This document shows positions 24,501 through 36,187 of a DNA stretch of 64,000 nt, piece after piece. Source of the DNA: Gerris lacustris (lineage: Eukaryota > Arthropoda > Insecta > Hemiptera > Gerridae); assembly GCA_951217055.1 (NCBI GenBank), contig OX578278.1, forward strand, positions 45,087,574 to 45,151,573, read 5' to 3'. The translations under genes were made by a program, and so were the position numbers. The first letter of the stretch is position 1. Each line of letters starts with the position of its first letter. The notes below the pieces were generated by a model, which worked only from the letters and a program-made list of their open reading frames with translations, made no database searches and was not told where the DNA came from.

Positions 24501-25578
24501 TATACAGGGTGGTCCAAAAGTCTCCCCCCCTCCTCTTAAATTTTGAACGGTATGAGATAAATTAATGAAACTTAGGGGATCTCTACCATGCAAAGGGAAG
24601 TTTGTTTTCATTCAATCACCCACTAGGGGCAACCACCCACTTTGCACCCCCCCGCCACCCAACTTCAAAATTTCAAATTGGAGTGTATATTTTTGATTGC
24701 ATATTTGGATTCTACGGTGAAAAATAATAAACTTTTACTTGAAACTATTTTTTCTATCTCCAATATTTAGCCCCCTATAGGGGGGGCAAAGATAGCAAAA
24801 TATCCCTTCCGAAATAGTAAGAAAATAACACTTAGATCGTTATAAAATAATATCGTTATAAAATAATAATTATCGTTATAATAATAATAATATACCGTTA
24901 TAAAATCGGTTTGAAATAAAGTAATGAAACTTGGGGGATCTGTACCATGTAAAGGGAAGTGCGTAATCATCCACTCGCGTACTAGGGGCAACCACCATTT
25001 TGCCCCCAGGCGCTGAAATCTACCCTTTTTATAGCTTTGACCCCCTATGGGGGGAAAAATATTGGAGATAGAAAAAAACGTTTGAAGTAAAATATTTTTA
25101 TTTTTTGCCGTAGAATCTAAATCTGCCATCAAAAATATACATTCCAGGTTAAAATTTTGATGTTAGGTGGTCTGGGGGCAAAATGGGAGGTTGCCCCTAC
25201 TGAGCAATTGCATAAAAACAAACTTCCCTTTACATGGTACGGATCCCCTAAGTTTCATTAATTTATCTCCAACCATTTAGATTTTACAACGTATGATAGT
25301 CTATATTTGCCCCCCTATAGGGGGCTAAATATTGGAGATAGAAAAAATAGTTTCAAGTAAAAGTTTATTATTTTTCACTGCAGCATCCAAATATGCTATC
25401 AAAAATATACACTCCAATTTGAAATTTTGAAGTTGAGTGGCCTGGGGGCAAAATTGTGGGTGATTGCATGAAAACAAACTTCCCTTTGCATGGTAGAGAT
25501 CCCCCAAGTTTCATTAATTTATCTCAAACCGTTCAAAATTTAAAAGGGGGGGGGGAGACTTTTGGACCACCCTGTATA
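24501..25578. mobile_element. multi-arm foldback element, 1.08 kb
   Basis: It begins TATACAGGGTGGTCCAAAAG and ends with the complement CTTTTGGACCACCCTGTATA. The outer arms pair over about 270 bases. Between them lies another diverged arm pair in alternate orientation: CAAAGGGAAGT, TAGGGGCAACCACC, GATTGCATATTTGGAT, CTCCAATATTTAG and GCCCCCTATAGGGGG recur about every 270 bases at 24590-24790, 24950-25060, 25070-25240 and 25310-25500. Flanking TATA on both sides could be duplicated target. No gene; the 121-codon minus-strand frame at 24767-25132 runs through two arms and is fortuitous. Confidence 0.85.
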
Positions 25579-26399
25579 ATAGAATAAGAGTAATAGAATG
25601 TAAGAGATAAGGATAAGGACTGTTTGGAAGGGATAGTCTTTGCCCCGACAGTACATTCAATATTAAAATTTTCGATTTATTTATTACTTTTATCAATTTT
25701 ATAAGCAAGTAGTGTCCCGATGACGAACCTCGAAATGATTTGTTATTGCTAAGCTAAGGCAAGCTCATTTATTCCAATAAAAATAAAGGTTTGTTTTGAT
25801 TTGTTAGTCTTCAAATAGATATAATAACTTAACTAATTTTTACTTAATTTTCTTTTTTTACAAATATAAAATTAAGCCCGCTATCACGGGCCTAAGGGCT
25901 CGTATATTATAAGGTACTATACGGCATATTGCCGATTTGTAAGAAAGAATTTTAGTTCAGTTCATATATTAATCGAATTTTGAATTTTAATGTTTATGTA
26001 AAATATTTACGTTATATTATGTAGGTACTACATTTTATTATGTTGTTTGTAATATATTAATTTGTTTTATATTGGCAATTAATACGGTTTGTTTGTTTAT
26101 TTTATTTTTTAAATTATCGGTGTTATTAACTTTGAGTATATTTCATCTGCCTTTGAAAGATGCAGAATATTAATTACTTAAGAATTTCACTCTCTCAAAA
26201 ATATAGCCTAAGCCTATAGTTCAGTGGGAAATGTTAATAGAGTGTGAGACGTAAAATTTATGTATAATGCATATATTAAAAACGTAACAACGACCAATAA
26301 ATATGAAATCAGAAATAAAAATTACGGAGGAAAAACTTTATTTAAAATATATATAAACTTAATTTGAAATATATATACAGTAACCTTTTAACATTGGCC
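25579..26399. other. AT-rich non-coding DNA
   Basis: Nothing recognised beyond short AT-rich segments. Confidence 0.55.
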
Positions 26400-26401
26400 G
26401 T

Positions 26402-27240
26402 TTAAAGCGCTACATTTCTTGCTTTCCTTTCAGCAAATGAGTTTATTGCATCATTGTAATCAATTGAACTAGCTACATTACTTTCAATTAATAATATAGA
26501 AAGGTTTGAGAGTCTTTCTTGACACATCGAATTTCTTAAATAATTTTTTATCAACTTCAATTTGCTGCTTTCACATTCACCAGATGTTGTTGGAAGGGTA
26601 CAATAGATCCTCAATACAACCACTAACATTGGGAAATGCCAAAAAGATCTCTTTTGTGGATAAAAATTAAGAAAGTCAAGTGCATTTAGTTCTGTGGAGT
26701 CATAATCGGTTAAGTGATCTCGAAAAACCAATATCTCAGTCGGAAATTCATATTGGCTTAAATATTCTAGATGGTCAATGGCTAAATTTTTTAGCTCGAG
26801 TGTTAAGTCTTTGTCACTAAGTTCATTCAGGCTTTTCCTACTCAGAAACGAAAAACTGTCGTCGTTAAGCTTTGTAGCCCCTTCTTTTTATAACTCAGTC
26901 ATTATTACATCCATAACTTCCCTTATAGAGTTGAAAAATCTTTCCTCAGGATACAATGTCCTTACTTCATCCCATAATTTTTTCCTGGTAATCTTTTCTT
27001 TTTAGGTATCCTGTGGAATGTCAAATTTGGCTCCACGCCGATACGTCCAGCAATTTCTTTAGCAGTTTTTAACCACATATTTGGCAAATCCCTTAAGCGT
27101 TCTTCTGTATGTGTTAAACCTTTCAACATATCAAGTGACTTTGAAAGAATAACATCGTTCTTTTGGATTTCATTATTCACTCTATAAGAGTTTAAGAGTT
27201 CGGCCCATGCTATCAGATACAAGATAAAACGAAAGTCAAG
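26402..27240 (-). pseudogene. hAT transposase C-terminal region (ZMYM1-like), broken
   Basis: Read on the minus strand. The end (26731-26402) contains FPMLVVVLRIYCTLPTTSGE followed by CESSKLKLIKNYLRNSMCQERLSNLSIL, which is the hAT C-terminal dimerisation domain as in ZMYM1/TTF-type hAT proteins (LRI..TLP.T.A.CERSFSKLK.IK.YLRS.M.QERLS.LA...IE). Upstream, 27222-26962 gives LLNSYRVNNEIQKNDVILSK and WLKTAKEIAGRIGVEPNL, also typical of that family, then a frameshift near 26975 to LWDEVRTLYPEERFFNSIRE. A TAA near 26888 and the loss of the N-terminal two thirds make it non-functional. It would have cut and joined transposon DNA. Confidence 0.8.
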
Positions 27241-27370
27241 AATTGCATTACCGAACTAGGTATTCGGCTCTCTTCGGCTAGACGTCTAGTAAAGGTACAC
27301 GATCCAAACTCTTAACATTATGGATATGTACTGTCAAATATTAAAAAAAAAAAAGTAAATAAATACTTGT

Positions 27371-28290
27371 GGTGTCGCGGGACACACGGTAGGAACGAAG
27401 TTCCATAAGCTTTTCATTAATTATAAATTATAAAATCACACTGCTAAGTATACGATGCTAACTACTTGTACATGGTGGAATAGAAAAGAGACAAAATAAA
27501 CTAACTAAAGTAACTAAATATTTCTACTTGGCGGAGTTAAGGCAAAATTAAAAGAAAAGTAAAAGAAATTTTGTGTATCATTGAAACGAGCGTCTTGCAA
27601 TAAATATGTATTGAATATTGAGAAAATAGTTAATCATGATGAGTTGATAGATAGAGAGGATACTTGTAGTAGAGGCGAACAAGGGAGGGAACAAGACTAT
27701 TCCCTAGCCCTCACGCCCCGGTCTACTCCATTTAAAATATCATAAAATATATCACTTCACAACACAAAAACTTTTGCTTGTATCAGGTTTGATATTTTAC
27801 ATGCCTGATTCAATTCAATTCAACTTTAGACGATGAGTATTAAATTTCATTTAAATCGTTACGTTAGAACGTAAGACATTGGTAAAAACGTTGTTTACTC
27901 TATTTTAAACGTTAAGGTCCGCTTTCAAAGTTTTAGTGATCTTTAACACTTCATAGTGGCGTTAGTTACCAAAAAAATTTAATCAGAAAAGTTGTTTGTC
28001 TCATTGAATAGATGAAGTTAGAATTTTTTACCGTCCTAAAATTCCAATTTTATACACTTAACGTTTACGCTTACGCGAGCATTGCTCGCTAACGCTTGGG
28101 CGGAAAAAGGTTGTCCAACGAACTCGAGCTGGGCAAGGTAAAATGAACATGTGTACCAAATTTCAACTAAATCGGTCAACTTTAACTCAAGTTATCGTCA
28201 TCGGTCGACTTCGTGACGGTTGGTTTTTTGGGATTCGCTCCCGGGCTCCAGACCCTGTAACGTGCTATAAAGAACTTTATAGCACGGTTA
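27371..28290 (+). mobile_element. R1 element, long copy
   Basis: Begins GGTGTCGCGGGACAC, a 6-base-arm hairpin, then GGAACGAAGTTCC (27392-27404). It runs through the family blocks TATGTATTGAATATTGAGAA, the GAGCATTGCTCGCTAACGCTTGGGCGG block near 28076-28103, GGTAAAATGAACATGTGTACC and AAGTTATCGTCATCGGTCGA, and ends at CGCTCCCGGGCTCC and a perfect GTGCTATAAA/TTTATAGCAC hairpin at 28262-28285. There is no significant ORF, so it is non-autonomous. Confidence 0.8.
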
Positions 28291-29213
28291 CCTGATAGGT
28301 TCCAAAAATCATTTATTTTTAAATATTAGAGATATTTTTTTAAGAGTTATTACGTGTTTCTCAAAAAATTTAAGTTCCATATAAGGCAAGACACAAGACA
28401 AATTAATAAACATAATTTCTAGTAAAAAATATAAAATTAGACTCTAGATAACGTAATATTTAACTTCATATTTACAGCTTCAGTAGTAAATATATGACAT
28501 ATGTATACATAAATATACCGATATTAATGTGTAAAACTTTATGGTGGTACATTTATCATTAACCTGATTTATTTCATATCAAAAACAATAATTTATCAAT
28601 AATATTTTGAAGAGATTATACTTATAATAAGTATAATAAATAACAAATATTTTATCCCCTTTTTTATTATAAAGTATTTTTAAATTGTCTTTATGATATA
28701 AATTACTCAGATAATTACAACGTGCTTTGTTTTAAATAGTCTGTTTCATATGTGTATTTTATAATCTCCATTAAATCCTAATTTTTATTTTACTTTTACT
28801 GATATGGAATTATTTAGAAACGTATTAAAAGACAAATTAATGAAATAACTCTTACCTCTATTCATTAAACAGAAGCATCTATCTATATCCTAATTGCTCA
28901 TTAATTTTATTACCATATCTTTTTGGGAATTATTAATTATTTTAATTTATTTCTTAAATAACACTAAGAATTTCTAAAAAGAATTTACAAACAGCTTTGT
29001 GCAGTTATTCAATTATGGTTAACAGGCTTTTTATAATATTATTATATAATATTTAGTATTATAACTAAAAAATAATAATTGTTTTATTTTATTTTTAATA
29101 AAATTATAAAAATTCTCTGGTCTTTTTATTTTTTTAATACTCGTTATAATGGCTGTGATGCGTCCAAAACATTAATTGAATAGACATCTGGAAATCTTAT
29201 ATATAAGCTAAGC

Positions 29214-29214
<1 letters not shown>
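28291..29214. other. AT-rich non-coding DNA
   Basis: Very AT-rich; nothing recognised. Confidence 0.6.
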
Positions 29215-29312
<98 letters not shown>

Positions 29313-29317
29313 GTATT
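29215..29317. repeat. (AT)n microsatellite with (GTAT)n tail
   Basis: About 42 AT dinucleotides followed by GTATGTATGTATGTAT. Confidence 0.95.
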
Positions 29318-30142
29318 TATTGCGCTATAAACTTAAATTTAATCTGGCTTTGATTAAAACAGTGATTAATGAATGTTGAATAATGATCAACTTTTAAATT
29401 ATTTATATACGTATTTTATTTTACCTTTTTATATATACATATTATTATTTCTTATTCCTCTTTTTATATCCTGAGTAGAGGCAACACTGATTAATGTTTT
29501 AGATTTTTTTTCAATTATTTATATTCTTATATTATTTTACCTCTTTACATTAGCTATTATTATTCAGAATTATTTCAAGTTTTCATTTTTATCTATCCTT
29601 TTACTTTCGGCCTCGTAAAACTGTGAAAAACGTATTTCTCAAAAACTGATCTGGTGACTTTGATTAAAATTCAACAGTTGCCTATTTAAACACGAATTTA
29701 ACCATAATACGTATAAGTCATTTTCCCGGGAAAAATCTAGTTTCCGAGAAATTAATGAAAAAAGACTGGTCATGCACCATGACTTAATGAGCGAATTTTC
29801 AAAGAGATCTGCGTATTATTGGGTTATGACAATATAGGAAAATTTAGGTTTAGAATTTGGATGGTTGAAAAAAAAAAAGAAAAAAAATGGTACACAGGGG
29901 TACAGTCATATAGGGGGAGGGGGGGGGGCTAAAATGGAATAAACACGTTTCTATGCTATTTTTGACCCTAAATCGTCAATATTTGACTCCTAAAACAAAA
30001 ATTCTGGCCAACGAACTCATAATTTCTTTTGATATTATTGACATTTTAAAATTTGTTTTGATTTTTTACGTGCATCCTAGGGTGGAGTGACACATACATA
30101 TATATATATACATACATACATGCATAAAAAAGTGTTAAATTT
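29318..30142. other. AT-rich non-coding DNA
   Basis: Holds a CCCGGGAAAAATCTAG segment (29716) like that of the R5 copy near 56912, a poly-A and a G run near 29921, and a (TA)/(CATA) stretch at 30093-30121. No gene. Confidence 0.5.
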
Positions 30143-30209
30143 CATATAGAATATAATTTCATATAGAATTTATTTTATTAAAATTCATATAGAAATCATA
30201 TAGAATTTA
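30143..30209 (+). repeat. short tandem repeat of TTCATATAGAAT
   Basis: Four imperfect copies of TTCATATAGAAT or AATCATATAGAAT. Confidence 0.75.
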
Positions 30210-30417
30210 CTAAAGTATCAAACTTGAAGTAAATAATATTAAACAAATATTTAATTTTGATAAATAGGTTAAGTTTACGTTTGAAAATATGAGTGCAGTT
30301 GGACTTTTAAACAAACAAGTAAGGCGCGCTTCACGTAAGTACGTGGGGCGATAATTGCCGGTTTCTGTACATTAAAGTTAAAATTATTAAGTGTAATATA
30401 ATTACACTAATTTTAAT

Positions 30418-30850
30418 AGTAATATTCTTTTTCTACTCTTCAAGACCTTTAAATTGATGTATAACATGTTATGGTAACTATAAAAATGTTTAGTCACCCG
30501 CCATATTGGCCGCCATCTTGAAAATTTTAATAATAGTATATTCTTTTTCTACACTTCAAGACCTTTAAGTTGATGTATAACATGTCATAGTTACTAAAAA
30601 CTTTTTTAGTCGCCCGCCATGTTGCCCGTCATCTTAAAAATATTACGTGTGAAATTTTAATGGTTGCATATTCTTTTTCTTCATTTCAAGAGCTTTAAAT
30701 TGATATATAACATGTCAAGGTGACTAAAAACTTTTTTAGACGCCCTTCATATTGGCCGCCATCTTGAAAATATTAAGTGTGAAAAATCCAAAATGTGTCC
30801 AGTTGTCTCAAATGCCGAGATGCACCTGTGGGCCGAATTTCATGTTTTAA
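30418..30850 (+). repeat. R3 tandem array, three units
   Basis: Units of about 110-140 bases begin near 30418, 30530 and 30669. Each has TATTCTTTTTCT, CAAGACCTTTAA, TTGATGTATAACATGT, TTTTTTAGTCGCCCGCCAT and TTGGCCGCCATCTTG. The last one continues into CCGAGATGCACCTGTGGGCC and GAATTTCATG, and then is fused to R1 sequence at about 30850. Confidence 0.8.
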
Positions 30851-31352
30851 ACGTAAACTGAAAATGTAAAATTGAAATTTTAGGACAGGAAAAATTCTAT
30901 ATTTATCTATTTAATGAAACAACAAATTTTTTAAATATTATTTTTTTTTAGTAAAACGACACCGACACTGCTATGAAGTGATAAAGATCGCTAAATTTAT
31001 TAAAGCGGACCCAAACGTTTACAATAAAGAAAGCAACGTTTTTACCGATATCTTACGTTCTAACGTAACGATTTTAATAAAAATTCATACACATCGTCTA
31101 AAATATAATTGAAACAGGCATGTAAAATTCCAACCTGATACAAGCTGAAGTTCTTGCGTATTAAAGTGATATATTTTATAATATTTTAAATGGAGTAATA
31201 AATATGCTGGCGGAGTCTGAGGGAACAGTCGTGTTCCGTCACAACAAGCATCTGCTCTAACTATAAATTCATAATGATTAACTTTTTTCTCAATATACAA
31301 TACATTATTTATTGCAAGACGCTCGCTTCACTGTTAAATAAATGTTTTTCTT
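30851..31352 (-). repeat. R1 core without its ends
   Basis: Minus-strand R1 sequence (TTTTAGGACAGG, GACACCGACACTGCTATGAAG, CATGTAAAATTCCAACCTGA, GACGCTCGCTTCACTG) colinear with 63490-63950. Both terminal hairpins are missing, and both junctions are directly to R3 sequence, so this R1 copy is embedded in a chimera. Confidence 0.75.
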
Positions 31353-32092
31353 TTAATTTTTAGGGTCCGTAGGCAAAACCAAGGACCCTTATATTTTCCT
31401 GCGTGTGTCTGTCCGTCCGTCCTGTCGCGTGCTCTCACGGCTACACCTTTCATCCGATCACTTTGAAATTTGGCATGTATGTGTCTTGTACCTACCCACA
31501 TATTTTAAAAATATAGCGACTTAAAAAAAACATTTTTCAAAAATATTAGGGTAAAAAAACTTAAGGGATTAATATTTTTTTTATTTTTTTTCGACACCGT
31601 GAGGGGTATCATATGAAAGGGTACGTCGAGCTGATTACAAAAATATATAATTCTTTGGTTACAACTTTGATAGGGTGCGCGTAGGCTAGTTTTAAATGGG
31701 TGTGAAACTTGTCCCCCCTTCTATCTCGCTTATATGAAGTGCGAAAAATCTGAAAAAATTCCTGAACATTCTACGACCAAAAGTAAAGATACCACTTTTT
31801 GGAAATTTCTAAAAAAATATTATTTTATTTTTTATTGACAAAAGTAGTTTTTTTATAACTATGGTCTTTTCGATGTATTTATATGGTTGTAGTCCGGTTC
31901 AGTGGAAAAAAAATACTTTATCAGAAGTTTGTTTATGTGTTTTGAGAATATCATACCCTTAGGATAGTTCAAAGTAAGCTTTTTAGCATTTTAAAAAACA
32001 CCATCACTAGGGTACTACTTAAACTATACAGGGTTGCCTTCGGACCCTCGTTGTGTGCTGACTAGCACACACTTGACCTGTTTATTAAAATT
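31353..32092 (+). repeat. R3 element copy with GGGTCC/GGACCC hairpin
   Basis: Starts GGGTCCGTAGGCAAAACCAAGGACCC, whose ends pair, then GTCTGTCCGTCCGTCC, TTTCATCCGATCACTTTGAAATTTGGCATG and a long tail. It ends CGGACCCTCGTTGTGTGCTGACTAGCACACACTTGACC, matching in reverse 44797-44850. The layout of hairpin, GTCCGTC repeats and a GAAATTTGGCA block recurs at 33850 and 38915. Non-coding. Confidence 0.7.
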
Positions 32093-33255
32093 TAAAAGTC
32101 CAAAATTGAAGTCACAAGAACCTTAAGGAGAGAGAACCGTTTTTTGCCCAAAGGCACTTAACAAAACATCTATGTTGGTGTTGGTCCAGGACCTCCATGA
32201 TATTTGTAGTTAGAATTATTCCGGACGAGCCTCACGTTTAATAATAATCTTGAAGTAATGACGTTGAAAAAAAATCGGCTTCTTTACACGCTACCGACTT
32301 ATACCCAAGCCCAAGCGAGAGGAAACGTTGACCCGACAATTACTAAGGATCGTCCTCACAGATATTAAAGGCTCGAGGGACAAATAATTGATGGATAAGT
32401 CTCGTCTAGCAGAGGTAGCAAAGCCTAAAGTGTATGTTGCCTGACTCCATAATTACACGTGGTTAAATATCTTCAACAATTATCAGTTTAATAGAATTAT
32501 TTCTACTTAGGTGGCCTCTTCTTTCCTGTCTTGTTAAGAGTAGATTTAACATTGTTTCAAGGAAATGTTTCAATTTTCGACCTGTTTCATTTGAATTGAA
32601 AATCTATTTAAGAGCATATTAAGTTTAAAATATTCTATGTTACATTCTTAAGGGGTATTAGAGTCTTTTAAGAGTTGAAGAGACGCTTAGGCAACAAATC
32701 TAACAAAATAATACAATTGAAAATTACATTTTTTTGAAGGGTACTGAGTACTGAGGTGTAATTTCAATAATAGTAACTAAAATATTGAAACAGACTAAGT
32801 ATTAAAAGACTCTAGGTTCTTCATCCACACATCTTGGAAAGTTGCAATGGAGGAATATCAAATAAATATAGTCAATGAGTTATTGTTAATTTATAATACG
32901 ACGGCCATTTATAAACAAACTTCAACAAAACAAGCATTAGAATCTTTACCTTTAAATTTGGAAGTTTGCTTCCTTTTGTGACATAAAAAAACTGTAAAAG
33001 GTTTTATCAATCGACCACTCTGACTTCCGATGGTGGCCTCATAGGTATTTAAAACTAAGACCCCTCTCATAATTATGTATATTATTTATAACATAATTAT
33101 CACCACTTCTTTAAAACGCACAAATGAAATCAGTTTATTTGGTATGATAATTTCTCATATAATATTTATGTTTTCCAAGAAGTAATATTAAGCAGTCAAA
33201 TAATTATATTACCAGAAGGTAATTAACTCCAAAATTTGTTTTTAAAAAAACGTGT
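32093..33255. other. AT-rich non-coding DNA
   Basis: Nothing recognised; moderate base composition near 32210-32420. Confidence 0.55.
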
Positions 33256-33766
33256 GGTGTCGCGGGACACCCGGTAGGAACGAAGTTCCTTACATTTTTC
33301 ATTAAATATGAATTATAAAATCACACTGATAAGTACGTATACGTCACTAACTACTTATATATGTCGGAGTTAAGAGACAAATTAAAAGTAACTAACTGTT
33401 TGCACCTAGCGGGGTTAAGGCAAAATTAAAAAAAAAAAAAAACAAGAAGGATGATTTGTATCATTAAAGCAAGCGTCTTATAATAAATATGTATTGAATA
33501 TTGAGAAAAAAGTTAATCATGATACACTTAAAGCTTACGCTTACGCGAGCGTTGCGCGTGAACGCTTGGGCGGATAACGTTGTCCAACCAACTCAGCCAG
33601 GGCATTGGTAAAATGAACATGTGTATCAAATTTCAACTCACTCGGTCACCTTTTACTCAAGTTATCGTCATCGGTAGATTTCGCGACGCTTGGTTTTGTG
33701 ATAATGATTTTGGTCGTTTTTTTCGGATTCACTCACGGGCTCCAGAACGTGCCATGAGGAACTTCC
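33256..33766 (+). mobile_element. R1 element, internally deleted copy
   Basis: It has the left hairpin GGTGTCGCGGGACACC and GGAACGAAGTTCC, then lacks about 400 internal bases compared with 27371-28290, and keeps GCGTGAACGCTTGGGCGG, TCAAGTTATCGTCATCGGTAGA, CGGGCTCCAGAACGTGCC and GAGGAACTTCC. The 73-codon open frame at 33580-33801 lies inside the repeat. Confidence 0.8.
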
Positions 33767-33839
33767 AAAAACAAAATCATTCCAAATGTCACACTCCATA
33801 GTGAAGCACGATAATCCAACTAGTTATAGTCTCAATAAT

Positions 33840-34145
33840 GAAATACTTTTAGGTTTCTGTAACCTTATATAACAGCTCTGTCAGTCTGTCTCTCTGCCCG
33901 TTATGTTTCAATTCAAAAACTACTATAGCTAGGAACATGAAATTCGGCACACAGGTGCATCTCGGCATTTGCGACAACTGTACACTCTTTGGAGTTTACA
34001 CACTTAATATTTCCAAGACGGCGTTCAACATGGCGGGCGACTAAAAACAAGTTTTTAGTGACCAAGACATGTTATACATAAATTTAAAGGTCTTGAAGAT
34101 TAGAAAAAGAATATGCAACTATTAAAATGTTACAAATGTTAAAAA
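33840..34145. repeat. R3 repeat copy
   Basis: TAGGTTTCTGTAACCTTATA is the hairpin start, then GTCAGTCTGTCTCTCTGCCC, AACATGAAATTCGGCACACAGG, CATCTCGGCATTTG, and the tandem unit inverted (ATGGCGGGCGACTAAAAAC...AAGGTCTTGAAGATTAGAAA). It links the GTCTGTC part and the CGCCAT tandem part in one element. Confidence 0.7.
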
Positions 34146-36055
34146 TATGGCGGGCCACTACATTAAAATCTCCTTGCTGCCAACATCACGACCTGGCTCA
34201 AAACTAGATGCTATTTTTTTCCAACTTGGACCTACGTCAAAGTGGTATTTACACTTCCATGACAAGTGTTCACGAACCATTGTAGGCTCATATTTAAGTC
34301 AGGCAAAGGAGCCTAACTCCTCGCCCTGGTCTACGGACTGAAAGAAGATGGATAGGCCATTGGGGGGGGGGGGGGGGGGGCAGCTCCCGATGTCTTCTCA
34401 ACTATGATGATTTGATATTTTTTACAGTTTAATAAATTTCGTAAATCACGCAAAATTTGAGTTACAAATGGGTGAAAACACCGGCAAAAGAAACTCATAC
34501 TGCATAATGTCGGCTTTTATTCGATGTTTATCTCAGTCTTTAATCAAGTTTCATGAAATTTCGAAAAGTAATACCCAAGTTACCAGACATATGTGTAACC
34601 GATAAGTAGCATTAATACGATAAAATTTATTAAAAATGTTTAGTATAATGCTCCTTTATTACTATATTTCACCTCCTTTTCAGAAAGATCTGTTTTCTCT
34701 ATGAGAAAATGAATATTTTAATTAAATTTTTTAGTGAAGTAATGTGAACAAATTTAATAAATAGTCACTATGAGTAGACACACAAGAGAAGTACCGTGAG
34801 AGAAATAACTAAGAAAAATAAATACAGTTACGTTTTAGAAGGAATTTTGTAAAGGCCTAAAGATCCTCAAAGGAGGAGAAATATAGCAAAAACGGAGTGA
34901 AATGAAGTTATTAATACCGTACAGACCTTGATAAGATTAAGCATAATATAGAATAGAGGATAATATACTACGAATATAAATAAAAATTATGTTGAAAATT
35001 GGTGATAGTCAATAGTCATGTTGTTGTGTGTCATGTAGTTTAGAGTAGTATTTATTACTATGTTTAGAGTTATGCTTGCATATTTAGTTTACTTATCATA
35101 AGTGATAGCCATTTATGTTTCATGTTTACTGTTAAAATTAGGTTATAGATAGAGAGCGCTGTATGATATACATTTAATTTAGGCCTAGAATATTAAGTTA
35201 TCTCTATTAAGTCTTAAGTTAACATTATAATTTTCTCTAGTAATAATCAGTTAAACAGTCTTCGCCATTTCGACTTATTTTGGTTCTAGTTAATTTAATT
35301 TCATGTCGTATAATTATATCTAATTGATTTTAAAAGGATGTATTACTTCGGTGGAGCATGCTGTAACTTCTGTAAAAAAATTAAAAAATAAAAAACCGCA
35401 CACATTATAATTTATTCAATTATTTATTTTTTTTAAAAAAGTAGAAATATCTTTCGGCTTTTCGTGCTAAGCTCATATGATGTGCAACAATGACGTATTC
35501 ATGAGAAGGTTCTATGCACCCTCGGTTCTTTTAGAACCCAAGGACATGCAAGATTTTACAACATTATATAATTGCTGTGTCCCTAAATTCATCATGAAAC
35601 AAATTAAAAAATAAATAAAAAATTAGAAAAAAAACTGTCAAGAAGAAAGATCTAAAGCATCAAATTTAATAATTGTATACAACGTACTATATAGACATTA
35701 GTTGAACTTGGATAAAAAAATTTAAAAAATCTGAAAACAAAGTTGTCTTATTTTCAAATTATATAAAGTTAAATATTTAAATAATGGTCTTCATAATAGT
35801 GCCATCATGTTTAATATAATTTTGCCCACAAGTTATTTATACATTGTGTTTGTTGTATATAGTTCTCCTTGCGTGCAAAAACATTTTTCTCTCCGTTACC
35901 TAATTTCGGTCTGAAGTTTGAATAACAAAAAGATAAGGCGTATAATTAAGATGATCAAAAAATCACTTTATCCAAATCTATTAAAGTTTGGTTTAATTAA
36001 TATCCATTCCCAAATCAAAACTAACAAAATATTAAAATGTAAACAATTAGCTCCT
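34146..36055. other. AT-rich non-coding DNA
   Basis: A G18 run at 34363-34380, a GC-richer piece at 34170-34340 with a 64-codon frame of no known type, and a GGTTCTTTTAGAACC hairpin near 35523. No gene recognised. Confidence 0.55.
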
Positions 36056-36056
36056 C

Positions 36057-36187
<131 letters not shown>

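Noticed and set aside
24767..25132. 121-codon minus-strand frame as a gene
   Set aside because: It runs through two arms of a foldback element, with repeated FSISNIFPP-type words from the arms themselves.
27371..28290. R1 as a Helitron because of the terminal hairpin
   Set aside because: The hairpin is not followed by CTRR, and GGAAC...GTTCC is inverted at both ends, which Helitrons lack.
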